A stretch of DNA of 46,295 nt from JAEUNX01 sp034004685. Lineage in GTDB: Bacteria > Pseudomonadota > Gammaproteobacteria > Burkholderiales > Rhodocyclaceae. The stretch spans positions 1 to 46,295 of the forward strand of contig JAVEWG010000030.1 of the NCBI GenBank assembly GCA_034004685.1. The letters run 5' to 3'. Of the stretch, positions 17,503 through 24,730 are shown in pieces; the stretch's first letter is position 1; every line of letters starts with the position of its first letter. The notes beneath the pieces are model-generated. The model made no database searches. It saw only the letters and a list, made by a program, of their open reading frames with translations, and was not told the DNA's origin. The position numbers and the translations under genes are program-made.

Positions 17503-18108
17503 ATGGCGACCCCCCAAGACCCCAGCTCCGAGACCAAGCCAAGCCTGTGGGCACGGCTGCGCCGACCAAGCGCCAAGTACTCCCTGCTGGCCCTCCTCGG
17601 CTCCGGCTTCGTCGTTGGCATATTGTTCTGGGGCGGCTTCAATACCGTCATGGAAGCCACCAACACCCTTGAGTTCTGTATCTCGTGCCACGAAATGCGG
17701 GATAACGTTTATCAGGAATACAAGCAGACCATCCACTATTCCAACCGCACTGGCGTGCGGGCGATCTGTTCCGACTGCCATGTCCCCAAGGACTGGACCC
17801 ACAAGATGATCCGCAAGGTCCAGGCCTCCAAGGAAGTCTATGGCAAGGTCATGGGCACCATCGACACCAAGGAAAAGTTCGAGGCCAAGCGCCTGCAGCT
17901 GGCCCGCAACGAATGGGCCCGGATGAAGGCCTCCGACTCCCGGGAATGCCGCAACTGCCACAGTTTCGACGGCATGAATGTGGAGACCCAAAAGCAGCGG
18001 GCCCGCAAGCAGCACGAAATGGCCCAGGCCGACAAGATGACCTGCATCGACTGCCACAAGGGTATTGCCCACCATAAGCCCGAAGGCATGACCGAGGCCG
18101 ATGAATGA
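17503..18108 (+). CDS. nirT: NapC/NirT family tetraheme cytochrome c
   Basis: This 201-residue protein has one N-terminal membrane anchor (about residues 27-47, uncleaved) followed by a periplasmic domain. Four heme motifs are present: CISCH, CSDCH, CRNCH and CIDCH. NapC/NirT proteins take electrons from the quinol pool and hand them to periplasmic reductases. Its place directly after nirS matches the nirSTB order of Pseudomonas stutzeri, where NirT is needed for nitrite respiration. The ribosome site is AAAGAGGA. Confidence 0.92.
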   Translation: MATPQDPSSETKPSLWARLRRPSAKYSLLALLGSGFVVGILFWGGFNTVMEATNTLEFCISCHEMRDNVYQEYKQTIHYSNRTGVRAICSDCHVPKDWTHKMIRKVQASKEVYGKVMGTIDTKEKFEAKRLQLARNEWARMKASDSRECRNCHSFDGMNVETQKQRARKQHEMAQADKMTCIDCHKGIAHHKPEGMTEADE

Positions 18109-18151
18109 ACGCCCAAGGCGCCACCATCCCCCATTGAAAGGAGTAGAGAAC

Positions 18152-19018
18152 ATGCAAACCCGCCTCACCACCATCGCCGCCGGACTGATCCTGGCCATGG
18201 CTGCCGGAACGGCCTTTGCCGCGCCGGACTGGAGCAAGGTTCCAGCCAAGAAGATCACCGCCTTCTATCCCGGCGTCTCCCCCATCGAGTGGATCACCAA
18301 GGGCACCGAGCACGGTGGCGCCAAGGGTCTCAAGAAGGGCGAGAACTGTACCGGCTGCCACGAGGAAGAAGTAGCCGACATGGGCAAGAAAATGGCCAGC
18401 GGCACCAAGATCGAGCCCAGCCCGATCCCTGGCAAGGCGCCGTCCATCTCGGTAAATATCCAGGCTGCCCGGGATGACGCCAACCTCTACCTGCGCTTCA
18501 GCTGGAAACAACCCACCGCCTCCACCGGCGGTACCAAGATGGACGCGGCCAATGCCGTCAAGCTGGCCTTCATGCTGGAAGACAACAAGGTGGAACTGGC
18601 CGGTCAGAGCGGTTGCTGGGCCACCTGCCACGGCGACGCCCGCACCATGCCCGGCGCTGCAGATACCAAGACCAAGTACGTGACGGGCGGCTCGGTCGCT
18701 GGCGGCAAGTTCTACGATCTGCTTCAGTGGCGCAGCAAGGACAAACCCGCCGATGGCTACGTGGCCGACAAGCGGGTGATGGAAGGGGGCAAGGGCCTGG
18801 TGGAAGCCAAGGGTGAACTCAAGGGTGACACCTGGACCGTCACCTTCACCCGCAAGCTGGCTGGCGGCGGCGAAGGGGATATCGCCCTGGAGCCGGGCAA
18901 GACTTACAACTTCGGCTTCGCCATCCATGATGACCACGCAGCCGGACGTTTCCACCACGTTTCCCTGGGATATAGCCTGGGAATCGACGCCAAGGCGGAC
19001 ATCACTGCCGCCAAGTAA
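18152..19018 (+). CDS. nirB: NirB-like cytochrome c-552 with ethylbenzene-dehydrogenase-type heme domain
   Basis: From ATG 18152 (ribosome site AAAGGAG) the protein has 288 residues with a signal peptide (1-23, ending AFA). It has one standard heme motif, CTGCH, and a second spaced CX3CH motif, CWATCH, followed by GD. The C-terminal half (DDANLYLRFSW..., YNFGFAIHDDHAAGRFHHVSLGY) looks like the heme-binding domain found in ethylbenzene dehydrogenase gamma and cytochrome c-552 proteins. It would be a periplasmic di-heme electron carrier between NirT and NirS. Calling it NirB rests on gene order (nirS-nirT-nirB) and the two heme sites. Confidence 0.75.
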   Translation: MQTRLTTIAAGLILAMAAGTAFAAPDWSKVPAKKITAFYPGVSPIEWITKGTEHGGAKGLKKGENCTGCHEEEVADMGKKMASGTKIEPSPIPGKAPSISVNIQAARDDANLYLRFSWKQPTASTGGTKMDAANAVKLAFMLEDNKVELAGQSGCWATCHGDARTMPGAADTKTKYVTGGSVAGGKFYDLLQWRSKDKPADGYVADKRVMEGGKGLVEAKGELKGDTWTVTFTRKLAGGGEGDIALEPGKTYNFGFAIHDDHAAGRFHHVSLGYSLGIDAKADITAAK

Positions 19019-19027
19019 GGGTTAACG

Positions 19028-19060
19028 GCAGGGCGTTGACGGCAAGCGCGAACGCCCTGC
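19028..19060 (+). terminator. Hairpin after nirB
   Basis: GCAGGGCGTT (19028-19037) pairs perfectly with AACGCCCTGC (19051-19060) around a 13-nt loop, 10 bp after the nirB stop. No U-run follows. It probably ends or attenuates the nirSTB transcript. Confidence 0.5.
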
Positions 19061-19369
19061 GCCTCACCCTTTCCGACGCCGCTGCCGGGTGCCAACCGGG
19101 TGAGGCAACCTCCATCAACCCTGCTCCAGACCCGCCCTCGACACCAATCCGGCAGGTGGCAAGCACGCGTTCCCCAGGAATGGACAGTCAGCCCTTCCGC
19201 TTCCGCTTCCGTTCCCGACTCGCCCCCCCACAAAGTAGATTAATACCAGCGCGGATCCGGTCACCGCTCCAGCGCCGAGGTCTGCCCTCCGCTTCCTGTG
19301 CACGGCTTGTCAGTGCCCCCGGATCCCATCTGTCTCCAGTTAAGACCATGTTCAGATACGGGTTATGGC
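19061..19369. other. Noncoding gap between nirSTB and nirCFDLGH
   Basis: Together with the flanking hairpin and promoter this is a 422-bp gap with no supported gene. A frame open in phase with nirC runs through much of it, but it lacks signal-like or conserved sequence before ATG 19441. I see no repeat or RNA structure of note here. Confidence 0.5.
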
Positions 19370-19411
19370 TTGACAGTCATCAATGCTGGGCTCGGGTGGG
19401 CTCTGGAGAAT
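19370..19411 (+). promoter_or_regulatory. FNR/Dnr-type promoter of nirCFDLGH
   Basis: TTGACAGTCATCAA (19370-19383) matches TTGAT-N4-ATCAA with one mismatch. With the box centred at -41.5, the start site is 19418 and the -10 window 19406-19411 reads GAGAAT (4 of 6). The box and spacing are the same as upstream of nirJ. Confidence 0.72.
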
Positions 19412-19440
19412 GGCGCCAAGAGATTCACCGGAATCCCGTC

Positions 19441-19794
19441 ATGAAGATGGACCGCCCCACCCTAGCCCATGTCTGCGTCCTGCTGGCCCTCACGGCCCTG
19501 GCGGTCATCACTGCCCGGGCCGATCAGCCTTCACCGGCGCGCCAGGAAGAACTGGTCCGGATGGTCCGGCAGGACTGCGGTTCCTGTCACGGACTGACCT
19601 TCAAGGGTGGATTGGGGCCGGCATTGCTGCCCGAAGCCCTGCGGGGCAAGCCCACGGAGGGTTTGGTGTTCACCGTGCTCCAGGGGCGCCCGGGTACCGC
19701 CATGCCAGGCTGGCAGCGCTTCATGACCGAAGCCGAGGCCACCTGGGTGGTCGATCGACTTCAGCAGGGTTTCCCTCCCGTGGCCGTCCGCTAA
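19441..19794 (+). CDS. nirC: Small c-type cytochrome NirC
   Basis: This 117-residue protein has a signal peptide (cleavage near residue 27, ending ITARA) and a single heme motif, CGSCH, with a distal PGTAMPGW methionine loop. NirC is a small periplasmic cytochrome that can accept or donate electrons during heme d1 maturation by NirN/NirF, and possibly to NirS. The ATG at 19441 has a weak ribosome site, and ATG 19447 is an alternative two codons on. nirF follows after 7 bp. Confidence 0.88.
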   Translation: MKMDRPTLAHVCVLLALTALAVITARADQPSPARQEELVRMVRQDCGSCHGLTFKGGLGPALLPEALRGKPTEGLVFTVLQGRPGTAMPGWQRFMTEAEATWVVDRLQQGFPPVAVR

Positions 19795-19801
19795 AGAGAA
19801 T

Positions 19802-20977
19802 ATGTCCCTACCCCAAACCCTTTGCACCCTCCTGGCCTTGCCCCTGCTCGCCGCTTGCGCCAGCGCTCCTGCTCTCCGGGGCACCGGAGATCTGGGGGTA
19901 TTGATCGAACGGGCCAGCGGCCAGATCCAGGTGGTGGACCATAGTACCCATCGCAGCCTGGGTCAGGTATCCGGACTCGGCGATCTGTCCCACGCCCACG
20001 TCACCTACTCCCGGGATGGGCGCTACGCCTATGTCTTCGGTCGGGATGGCGGCCTCACCAAGGTGGATTTGCTGACCCAGCGTATCGCCAAGCGGGTCAT
20101 CCAGGCGGGCAACTCCATCGGCGGATCCATTTCCCAGGACGGCCGCCTGGTGGTGGCCCAGAATTACGAACCGGGGGGCATCAAGGCCTTTGACGCGGAG
20201 ACCCTGGACCAGATCTCCGAGGTTCCCGCCGAATACGCGCCAGGGAAGTTCTCCAAGGTGGTGGGTCTGGCTGACCTGCCCGGCCAGAAATTCGTATACG
20301 CCTTGTTCGAAGCCGGCGAAATTTGGGTCACGGACTTCTCCGACCCCCGCCGTCCGACGACCCAACGCTACCCCGCTGGCCGCCAGCCCTATGACGGCTT
20401 GGTCACCCCTGACGGGCGCTATTTCCTGGCCGGCTTGTTCGGCGAGGATGGCATCGCCCTGCTGGATCTGTGGCGGCCGGAGCAAGGTGTCAGGAAAATC
20501 CTGGCCGGCTACGGCCGGGGCGAGGAAAAGCTCCCCGTCTACAAGATGCCCCACCTGCGGGGCTGGGCCGTGGCGGGTCCCTACGCCTACCTGCCCGCCA
20601 TCGGCCGTCACGAGGTACTCGTGGTGGATACCCGCTCCTGGCAGGAGGTCGGGCGCATTCCGGTGAAGGGCCAGCCGGTGTTCGTGATGGCCCGCCCGGA
20701 TGGACGCCAGGTATGGATCAACTTCGCGTTCCCCGACAACGGCTTCGTGCAGGTGGCAGACACCCTGGACAACCGCATCCTCCGCACCCTGGAACCCGGC
20801 CGGGCGGTGCTCCACATGGAATTCACCCCTCGGGGCGAAGAGGTGTGGATATCAGCCCGGGACGACAACCAGGTTTCGGTCTACCGGACCGACACCCTGA
20901 AAATGGTTTCCGAACTGTCGGCCCAAGCCCCCTCCGGGATCTTCTTCACCCACCGCGCCGGCCGGATCGGCTTCTAA
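19802..20977 (+). CDS. nirF: Heme d1 biosynthesis lipoprotein NirF
   Basis: This 391-residue d1-type beta-propeller has no cytochrome c domain. The N-terminus has a lipobox LLAAC with C19, so it should be a periplasmic lipoprotein. The propeller repeats (for example YSRDGRYAYVFGRDGG) resemble the NirS/NirN d1 fold. NirF is essential for heme d1 synthesis and acts before NirN on a late intermediate. The start has the ribosome site AAAGAGA, and the gene sits between nirC and nirDL with gaps of 7 and 9 bp. Confidence 0.93.
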   Translation: MSLPQTLCTLLALPLLAACASAPALRGTGDLGVLIERASGQIQVVDHSTHRSLGQVSGLGDLSHAHVTYSRDGRYAYVFGRDGGLTKVDLLTQRIAKRVIQAGNSIGGSISQDGRLVVAQNYEPGGIKAFDAETLDQISEVPAEYAPGKFSKVVGLADLPGQKFVYALFEAGEIWVTDFSDPRRPTTQRYPAGRQPYDGLVTPDGRYFLAGLFGEDGIALLDLWRPEQGVRKILAGYGRGEEKLPVYKMPHLRGWAVAGPYAYLPAIGRHEVLVVDTRSWQEVGRIPVKGQPVFVMARPDGRQVWINFAFPDNGFVQVADTLDNRILRTLEPGRAVLHMEFTPRGEEVWISARDDNQVSVYRTDTLKMVSELSAQAPSGIFFTHRAGRIGF

Positions 20978-20986
20978 GGAACCATC

Positions 20987-21997
20987 ATGGGCGCCATCCT
21001 CGCGGCTCCGGACCTCACCCCTGCCTCCCTCGATTACGCATTGCTCAACGACTTCCAGCGGGATCTTCCCCTGGTTCCCCGTCCCTATGAGGTCCTGGCC
21101 CACCGTCTGGGCTGCCCGGAGGCCACAGTGGTGACCCGCTTGAGCGCCCTCCAGGCAGGCGGAAGTGTCAGCCGGGTGGGGGTGGTGTTTGCCCCACGCC
21201 GGGTAGGTGCTTCCACCCTGGCCGCCCTCGCTGTCCCGCCGGATCGTCTGGATGAGGTGGCCAAGCTGGTGAATGCCCACCCCGGGGTGAATCACAACTA
21301 TGAACGGGAGCACACCTGGAACCTGTGGTTCGTGGCCACCGCTCCGGACCAGGCGGCCTTGACCGCAGCCCTGGCGGTGATTCGCCGGGAGTCCGCTTGC
21401 CCCCTGTTGGTGCTGCCCTTGGCCACTGAATACCACATCGACCTGGGCTTCGATCTGGGGAATGGCCGCCGCGCTCTGGCGGCACAAACCCAGCCCGAGG
21501 GACCGCCCCAGCGCGTCTTGAACGACGAGGAGCAGCGCCTGGTGGTCGCCATCCAGGACGGCCTGCCCCTGGAATCCCGTCCCTTCGCGGCACTGGGCCA
21601 AGCGGCAGGGCTGACCGAGAGCCGGGTCCTGGCCCTGTTGGCAGCTTGGCTGGAAGAAGGCATCGCCAAGCGCTGCGGCGTGGTGGTGCGTCACCACGAA
21701 CTGGGCTTCCGGGCCAACGCCATGGGGGTGTGGGCAATCCCCGAAGAACGGGCGGATGCCCTTGGCCAACGCCTGGCCCGGGAAGAAGGCATCAATCTGT
21801 GTTATCGCCGCCAGCCCGCCCCCGGCTGGCCCTACAACCTGTATTGCATGGTCCACGGCCGCGACCGGCTGGTGGTGGAAAACCGCATCCACCAACTCAA
21901 TCAGGAACTCGGCCTGGACGTCTACCCGAGTGCGGTGCTCTTTTCCCTGCGCCGTTTCAAGCAGCGGGGCGCTTGCTACGGGCGGGTGGCCCCATGA
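20987..21997 (+). CDS. nirDL: Fused siroheme decarboxylase NirD-NirL (NirDL)
   Basis: This 336-residue protein is two Lrp/AsnC-like units in tandem. Residues about 14-160 are NirD/NirG-like with the NHNYEREHTWNLWFV core. Residues about 178-330 are NirL/NirH-like with NLCYRRQ...WPYNLYCMVHG. The complex with NirG and NirH removes the acetate carboxyl groups at C12 and C18 of siroheme to give 12,18-didecarboxysiroheme. The linker (about 160-178) is poorly conserved-looking. The ribosome site is AAGGA. Its stop overlaps the nirG start (ATGA). Fused NirDL is known in several betaproteobacteria and Paracoccus. Confidence 0.92.
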   Translation: MGAILAAPDLTPASLDYALLNDFQRDLPLVPRPYEVLAHRLGCPEATVVTRLSALQAGGSVSRVGVVFAPRRVGASTLAALAVPPDRLDEVAKLVNAHPGVNHNYEREHTWNLWFVATAPDQAALTAALAVIRRESACPLLVLPLATEYHIDLGFDLGNGRRALAAQTQPEGPPQRVLNDEEQRLVVAIQDGLPLESRPFAALGQAAGLTESRVLALLAAWLEEGIAKRCGVVVRHHELGFRANAMGVWAIPEERADALGQRLAREEGINLCYRRQPAPGWPYNLYCMVHGRDRLVVENRIHQLNQELGLDVYPSAVLFSLRRFKQRGACYGRVAP

Positions 21998-22461
21998 ACA
22001 GGCCTGCGCCAACGCCCCTGGACGAACTGGACCGGCGCCTCATCAACGCCACCCAGGGTGGCTTCCCCCTGGTGGATGAACCCTACCGCCAGGTAGCCGC
22101 AGAGCTTGGTATCACCGAGAACGAAGTGCTCGCCCGGCTTGCCAGTTTGCTGGAACGGGGGGTGCTGACCCGCTTTGGCCCCATGTTCCAGATCGAACGG
22201 ATGGGCGGACGCTTCGTGCTGGCGGCCATGGCGGTACCGGAGGCACGCTTCGAGGAAGTGGCCGCCACGGTAAACGCCCTGCCCGAGGTGGCCCACAACT
22301 ACCGGCGGGAACATGCCCTCAACATGTGGTTCGTGCTGGCCACGGAAACGCCAGAAGCCATTCCGGCAGTCTGCCGACGCATCGAATCCCTCACCGGCCT
22401 GCCGGTGCGGGCCTTTCCCAAGGAGCGGGAGTATTTCGTGGATATGAGGCTTCCGGCATGA
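21994..22461 (+). CDS. nirG: Siroheme decarboxylase subunit NirG
   Basis: This 155-residue protein has an N-terminal helix-turn-helix-like region (LDRRLINATQGGFPLVDEP) and the AsnC-type core with HNYRREHALNMWFVLA. It matches the first half of NirDL, so it is of the NirD/NirG type. It is a subunit of the heme d1 pathway siroheme decarboxylase and is probably not a DNA-binding regulator despite the fold. Both ends overlap neighbours by 4 bp (ATGA), which suggests equal translation of the subunits. Confidence 0.9.
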   Translation: MNRPAPTPLDELDRRLINATQGGFPLVDEPYRQVAAELGITENEVLARLASLLERGVLTRFGPMFQIERMGGRFVLAAMAVPEARFEEVAATVNALPEVAHNYRREHALNMWFVLATETPEAIPAVCRRIESLTGLPVRAFPKEREYFVDMRLPA

Positions 22462-22946
22462 ACGGCACGCCCGTAGACCCCATCGACCGCCAACTGGTGG
22501 TCCTGACCCAGGCCGGCTTGCCTCTGGTACCCCGCCCTTACCACCACTTGGCGCAAGCCCTGGGCATCAGCGGGGAAGAGGTCCAGGCCCGGCTGGCCGC
22601 CATGCAGCAGCAGGGCGTGATTCGCCGCATCGGGTCGGTGCCCAACCATTACGCCCTGGGCTACGGCGCCAACGGCATGAGCGTCTGGGACGTGCCCGAC
22701 GAGCGGGTGGATGAACTCGGTGCCCGGGTCGGCAGCCTGGCCTTCGTCACCCACTGCTACCGCCGCCCCCGCCATCTGCCCGACTGGCCTTACAACCTGT
22801 TTGCCATGGTGCACGGACGTAGCCGGGAGGAAGTCCTGGCCCAGGTGTCGACCATCGCCGAACTCCTGGGCCCGGCCTGTCGCAGCCACGATGTACTGTT
22901 TTCCAGCCGCATTCTCAAAAAGACCGGCCTGCGCATCGCCGGCTGA
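22458..22946 (+). CDS. nirH: Siroheme decarboxylase subunit NirH
   Basis: This 162-residue protein is like the second half of NirDL: helix-turn-helix-like DRQLVVLTQAGLPLVPRP and the core VTHCYRRPRHLPDWPYNLFAMVHG. It is the fourth siroheme decarboxylase module here, after NirD, NirL and NirG, so the set is complete. It overlaps nirG by ATGA and ends the nirCFDLGH operon. Confidence 0.9.
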   Translation: MNGTPVDPIDRQLVVLTQAGLPLVPRPYHHLAQALGISGEEVQARLAAMQQQGVIRRIGSVPNHYALGYGANGMSVWDVPDERVDELGARVGSLAFVTHCYRRPRHLPDWPYNLFAMVHGRSREEVLAQVSTIAELLGPACRSHDVLFSSRILKKTGLRIAG

Positions 22947-22958
22947 AACGGAGCCGGC
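22938..22958 (+). terminator. Hairpin across the nirH stop codon
   Basis: GCCGGCT (22938-22944) pairs with AGCCGGC (22952-22958) around a 7-nt loop. It lies in the 20-bp space between convergent nirH and the DUF2322-like gene and could serve both strands; there is no U-run. Confidence 0.4.
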
Positions 22959-22966
22959 AAGGACCA

Positions 22967-23284
22967 TCAAGCGGCAAACAAGTGCTTGATCCGCAGGCTC
23001 TCGCCCCGCTCCACCAAACCCAGCAGGCGGTCGATGTTGGGATGCTTGCCGGGATGGAGACGGGCGTCCTCACCATGTTCGGCGTAGAGTTCCAGGCCCT
23101 TCCTGGCAGCCTCCGGGCCAATGGCCCCATAGAGCTGGGCCAGGTGGTTATACACCGCCAGGGATCCGGCCTGGCCCGCCTTGTTTTCGATGGTGGCCAC
23201 CACTTGGTCGGCCCCATCCAGCAACTGGATCGCCGCCAGGTGGGAGACCCCCGGCAACTGCTTGAGGTTGTCGGCAAAAGCCAT
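22967..23284 (-). CDS. DUF2322-like small protein
   Basis: This 105-residue soluble protein starts at ATG 23284 (MAFADNLKQLPGVSHLAAIQ). Its C-terminal half has the segment GLELYAEHGEDARLHPGKHPNIDRLL, which I associate with DUF2322, a family of unknown function common in betaproteobacteria. No signal peptide or membrane helix is seen. It lies 11 bp after the purB stop on the same strand and is probably cotranscribed with purB; that link does not reveal a role. Confidence 0.7.
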   Translation of the reverse strand: MAFADNLKQLPGVSHLAAIQLLDGADQVVATIENKAGQAGSLAVYNHLAQLYGAIGPEAARKGLELYAEHGEDARLHPGKHPNIDRLLGLVERGESLRIKHLFAA

Positions 23285-23295
23285 GGTCCCAACCC

Positions 23296-24657
23296 TCAAA
23301 CGCGCTTGGCCAGATCCGCCGCCAGACCTACATAGCTGGCCGGCGTCATGGCTGCCAGGCGGGCCTTTTCCGCCTCGGGAATGGCCAGGGTGGCGATGAA
23401 GGCCAGGAGGGCCTCCTTGGTGATGCCCTTGCCCCGGGTCAGAGCCTTGAGCTGCTCGTAGGGATTTTCCACCCCGTAGCGGCGCATCACGGTCTGCACT
23501 GGCTCGGCCAGCACCTCCCAGCACTCGTCAAGATCCACCGCCAGGCGGGCGGGGTCGGCCTCCAGTTTGTTCAAACCCTTCAGACAGGAATCCAGGGCCA
23601 GCAGGCTATGGCCGAAGGCTACCCCCATGTTGCGCAGCACGGTGGAATCGGTGAGATCCCGCTGCATCCGGGAGATGGGCAGCTTCTCGGAGAAGTGGCG
23701 CAGCACCGCGTTGGCCAGGCCCAGGTTGCCCTCGGCGTTCTCGAAGTCGATGGGATTGACCTTGTGGGGCATGGTGGAGGAGCCCACTTCCCCTTCCTTG
23801 AGCCGCTGCTTGAAATAGCCCAGGGAGATGTACATCCAGATGTCCCGGCAGGCGTCGATGAGAATGGTATTGGCCCGAGCCATGGCGTCGAAGAGTTCGG
23901 CCATGGCGTCATGGGGTTCGATCTGGATGGTGTAGGGGTTGAATTCCAGCCCCAGGGATTCGATGAAGCGGCGGTTGAAGCCCTCCCAGTCGTGCTCGGG
24001 ATAGGCGGACAGATGGGCGTTGTAGTTCCCCACTGCGCCGTTGAACTTGGCGCTCATGGCCACCCCGGCAATGGCCTTGCGGGTGCGCACCAGACGCCAG
24101 ACGACGTTGGCCATCTCCTTGCCCAGGGTGGTGGGACTGGCGGGCTGGCCATGGGTGCGGGAGAGCATAGGCAGATCCGCCAAGGCGTGGGCCAGTTGGC
24201 GGAAGCGGCCGATCACCCCGTCCATGGCGGGCAGCAGGACGCCATCCCGACCATCCTTGAGCATCAGGGCGTGGGAGGTGTTGTTGATGTCTTCCGAGGT
24301 GCACGCGAAGTGGATGAACTCGGAAACCCGGGTGACCTCGGCATTGCCGGCAAAGCGGCGCTTCAGCCAGTATTCCATGGCCTTCACGTCGTGGTTGGTG
24401 GTGGCTTCAATGTCCTTGACGGCCTGGGCGTCGGCCGGGGAGAAAGCCGCCACCACGCCATCCAATTCAGCCACGGTGGCTGCGGAGAAAGCGGGTACTT
24501 CGGTCAGGGCCGGCTCGTCGGCGAGGGCCTTGAGCCATTCCACCTCCACCTTGACCCGGTTGCGGATCAGACCGTACTCGGAAAAGTGTTCGCCGAGACT
24601 GGCGACCTTGGAAGCGTAGCGCCCGTCCAGGGGAGAAACGGCGGTGAGGGAGTCCAT
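23296..24657 (-). CDS. purB: Adenylosuccinate lyase PurB
   Basis: This 453-residue enzyme is in the Escherichia coli-like long PurB group, with N-terminus LTAVSPLDGRYASKV. It shows the catalytic segments EATTNHDVKAMEYWL, FACTSEDINNTSHAL and TLSRTHGQPASPTTLGKEMAN-type residues (split here as SRTHGQPASPTT), and the fumarase-family signature GSSTMPHKVNPIDFEN. It makes AICAR and AMP with release of fumarate in purine synthesis. Length is normal. Confidence 0.97.
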   Translation of the reverse strand: MDSLTAVSPLDGRYASKVASLGEHFSEYGLIRNRVKVEVEWLKALADEPALTEVPAFSAATVAELDGVVAAFSPADAQAVKDIEATTNHDVKAMEYWLKRRFAGNAEVTRVSEFIHFACTSEDINNTSHALMLKDGRDGVLLPAMDGVIGRFRQLAHALADLPMLSRTHGQPASPTTLGKEMANVVWRLVRTRKAIAGVAMSAKFNGAVGNYNAHLSAYPEHDWEGFNRRFIESLGLEFNPYTIQIEPHDAMAELFDAMARANTILIDACRDIWMYISLGYFKQRLKEGEVGSSTMPHKVNPIDFENAEGNLGLANAVLRHFSEKLPISRMQRDLTDSTVLRNMGVAFGHSLLALDSCLKGLNKLEADPARLAVDLDECWEVLAEPVQTVMRRYGVENPYEQLKALTRGKGITKEALLAFIATLAIPEAEKARLAAMTPASYVGLAADLAKRV

Positions 24658-24730
24658 AATGGTCTGATCCGGTAGGAAAAACCCCGGATTTTAGCTTTTC
24701 CAAGCCCCTCAGGCCAAGGTGGCTTACAAG

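Noticed and set aside
19036..19440. N-terminal extension of nirC from an upstream ATG
   Set aside because: The extension lacks conserved sequence and would bury the signal peptide; the FNR-type promoter lies inside it.
20987..22946. Lrp/AsnC transcription regulators
   Set aside because: The AsnC-like folds are in nir context with the NirD/L/G/H cores, so siroheme decarboxylase subunits fit better.
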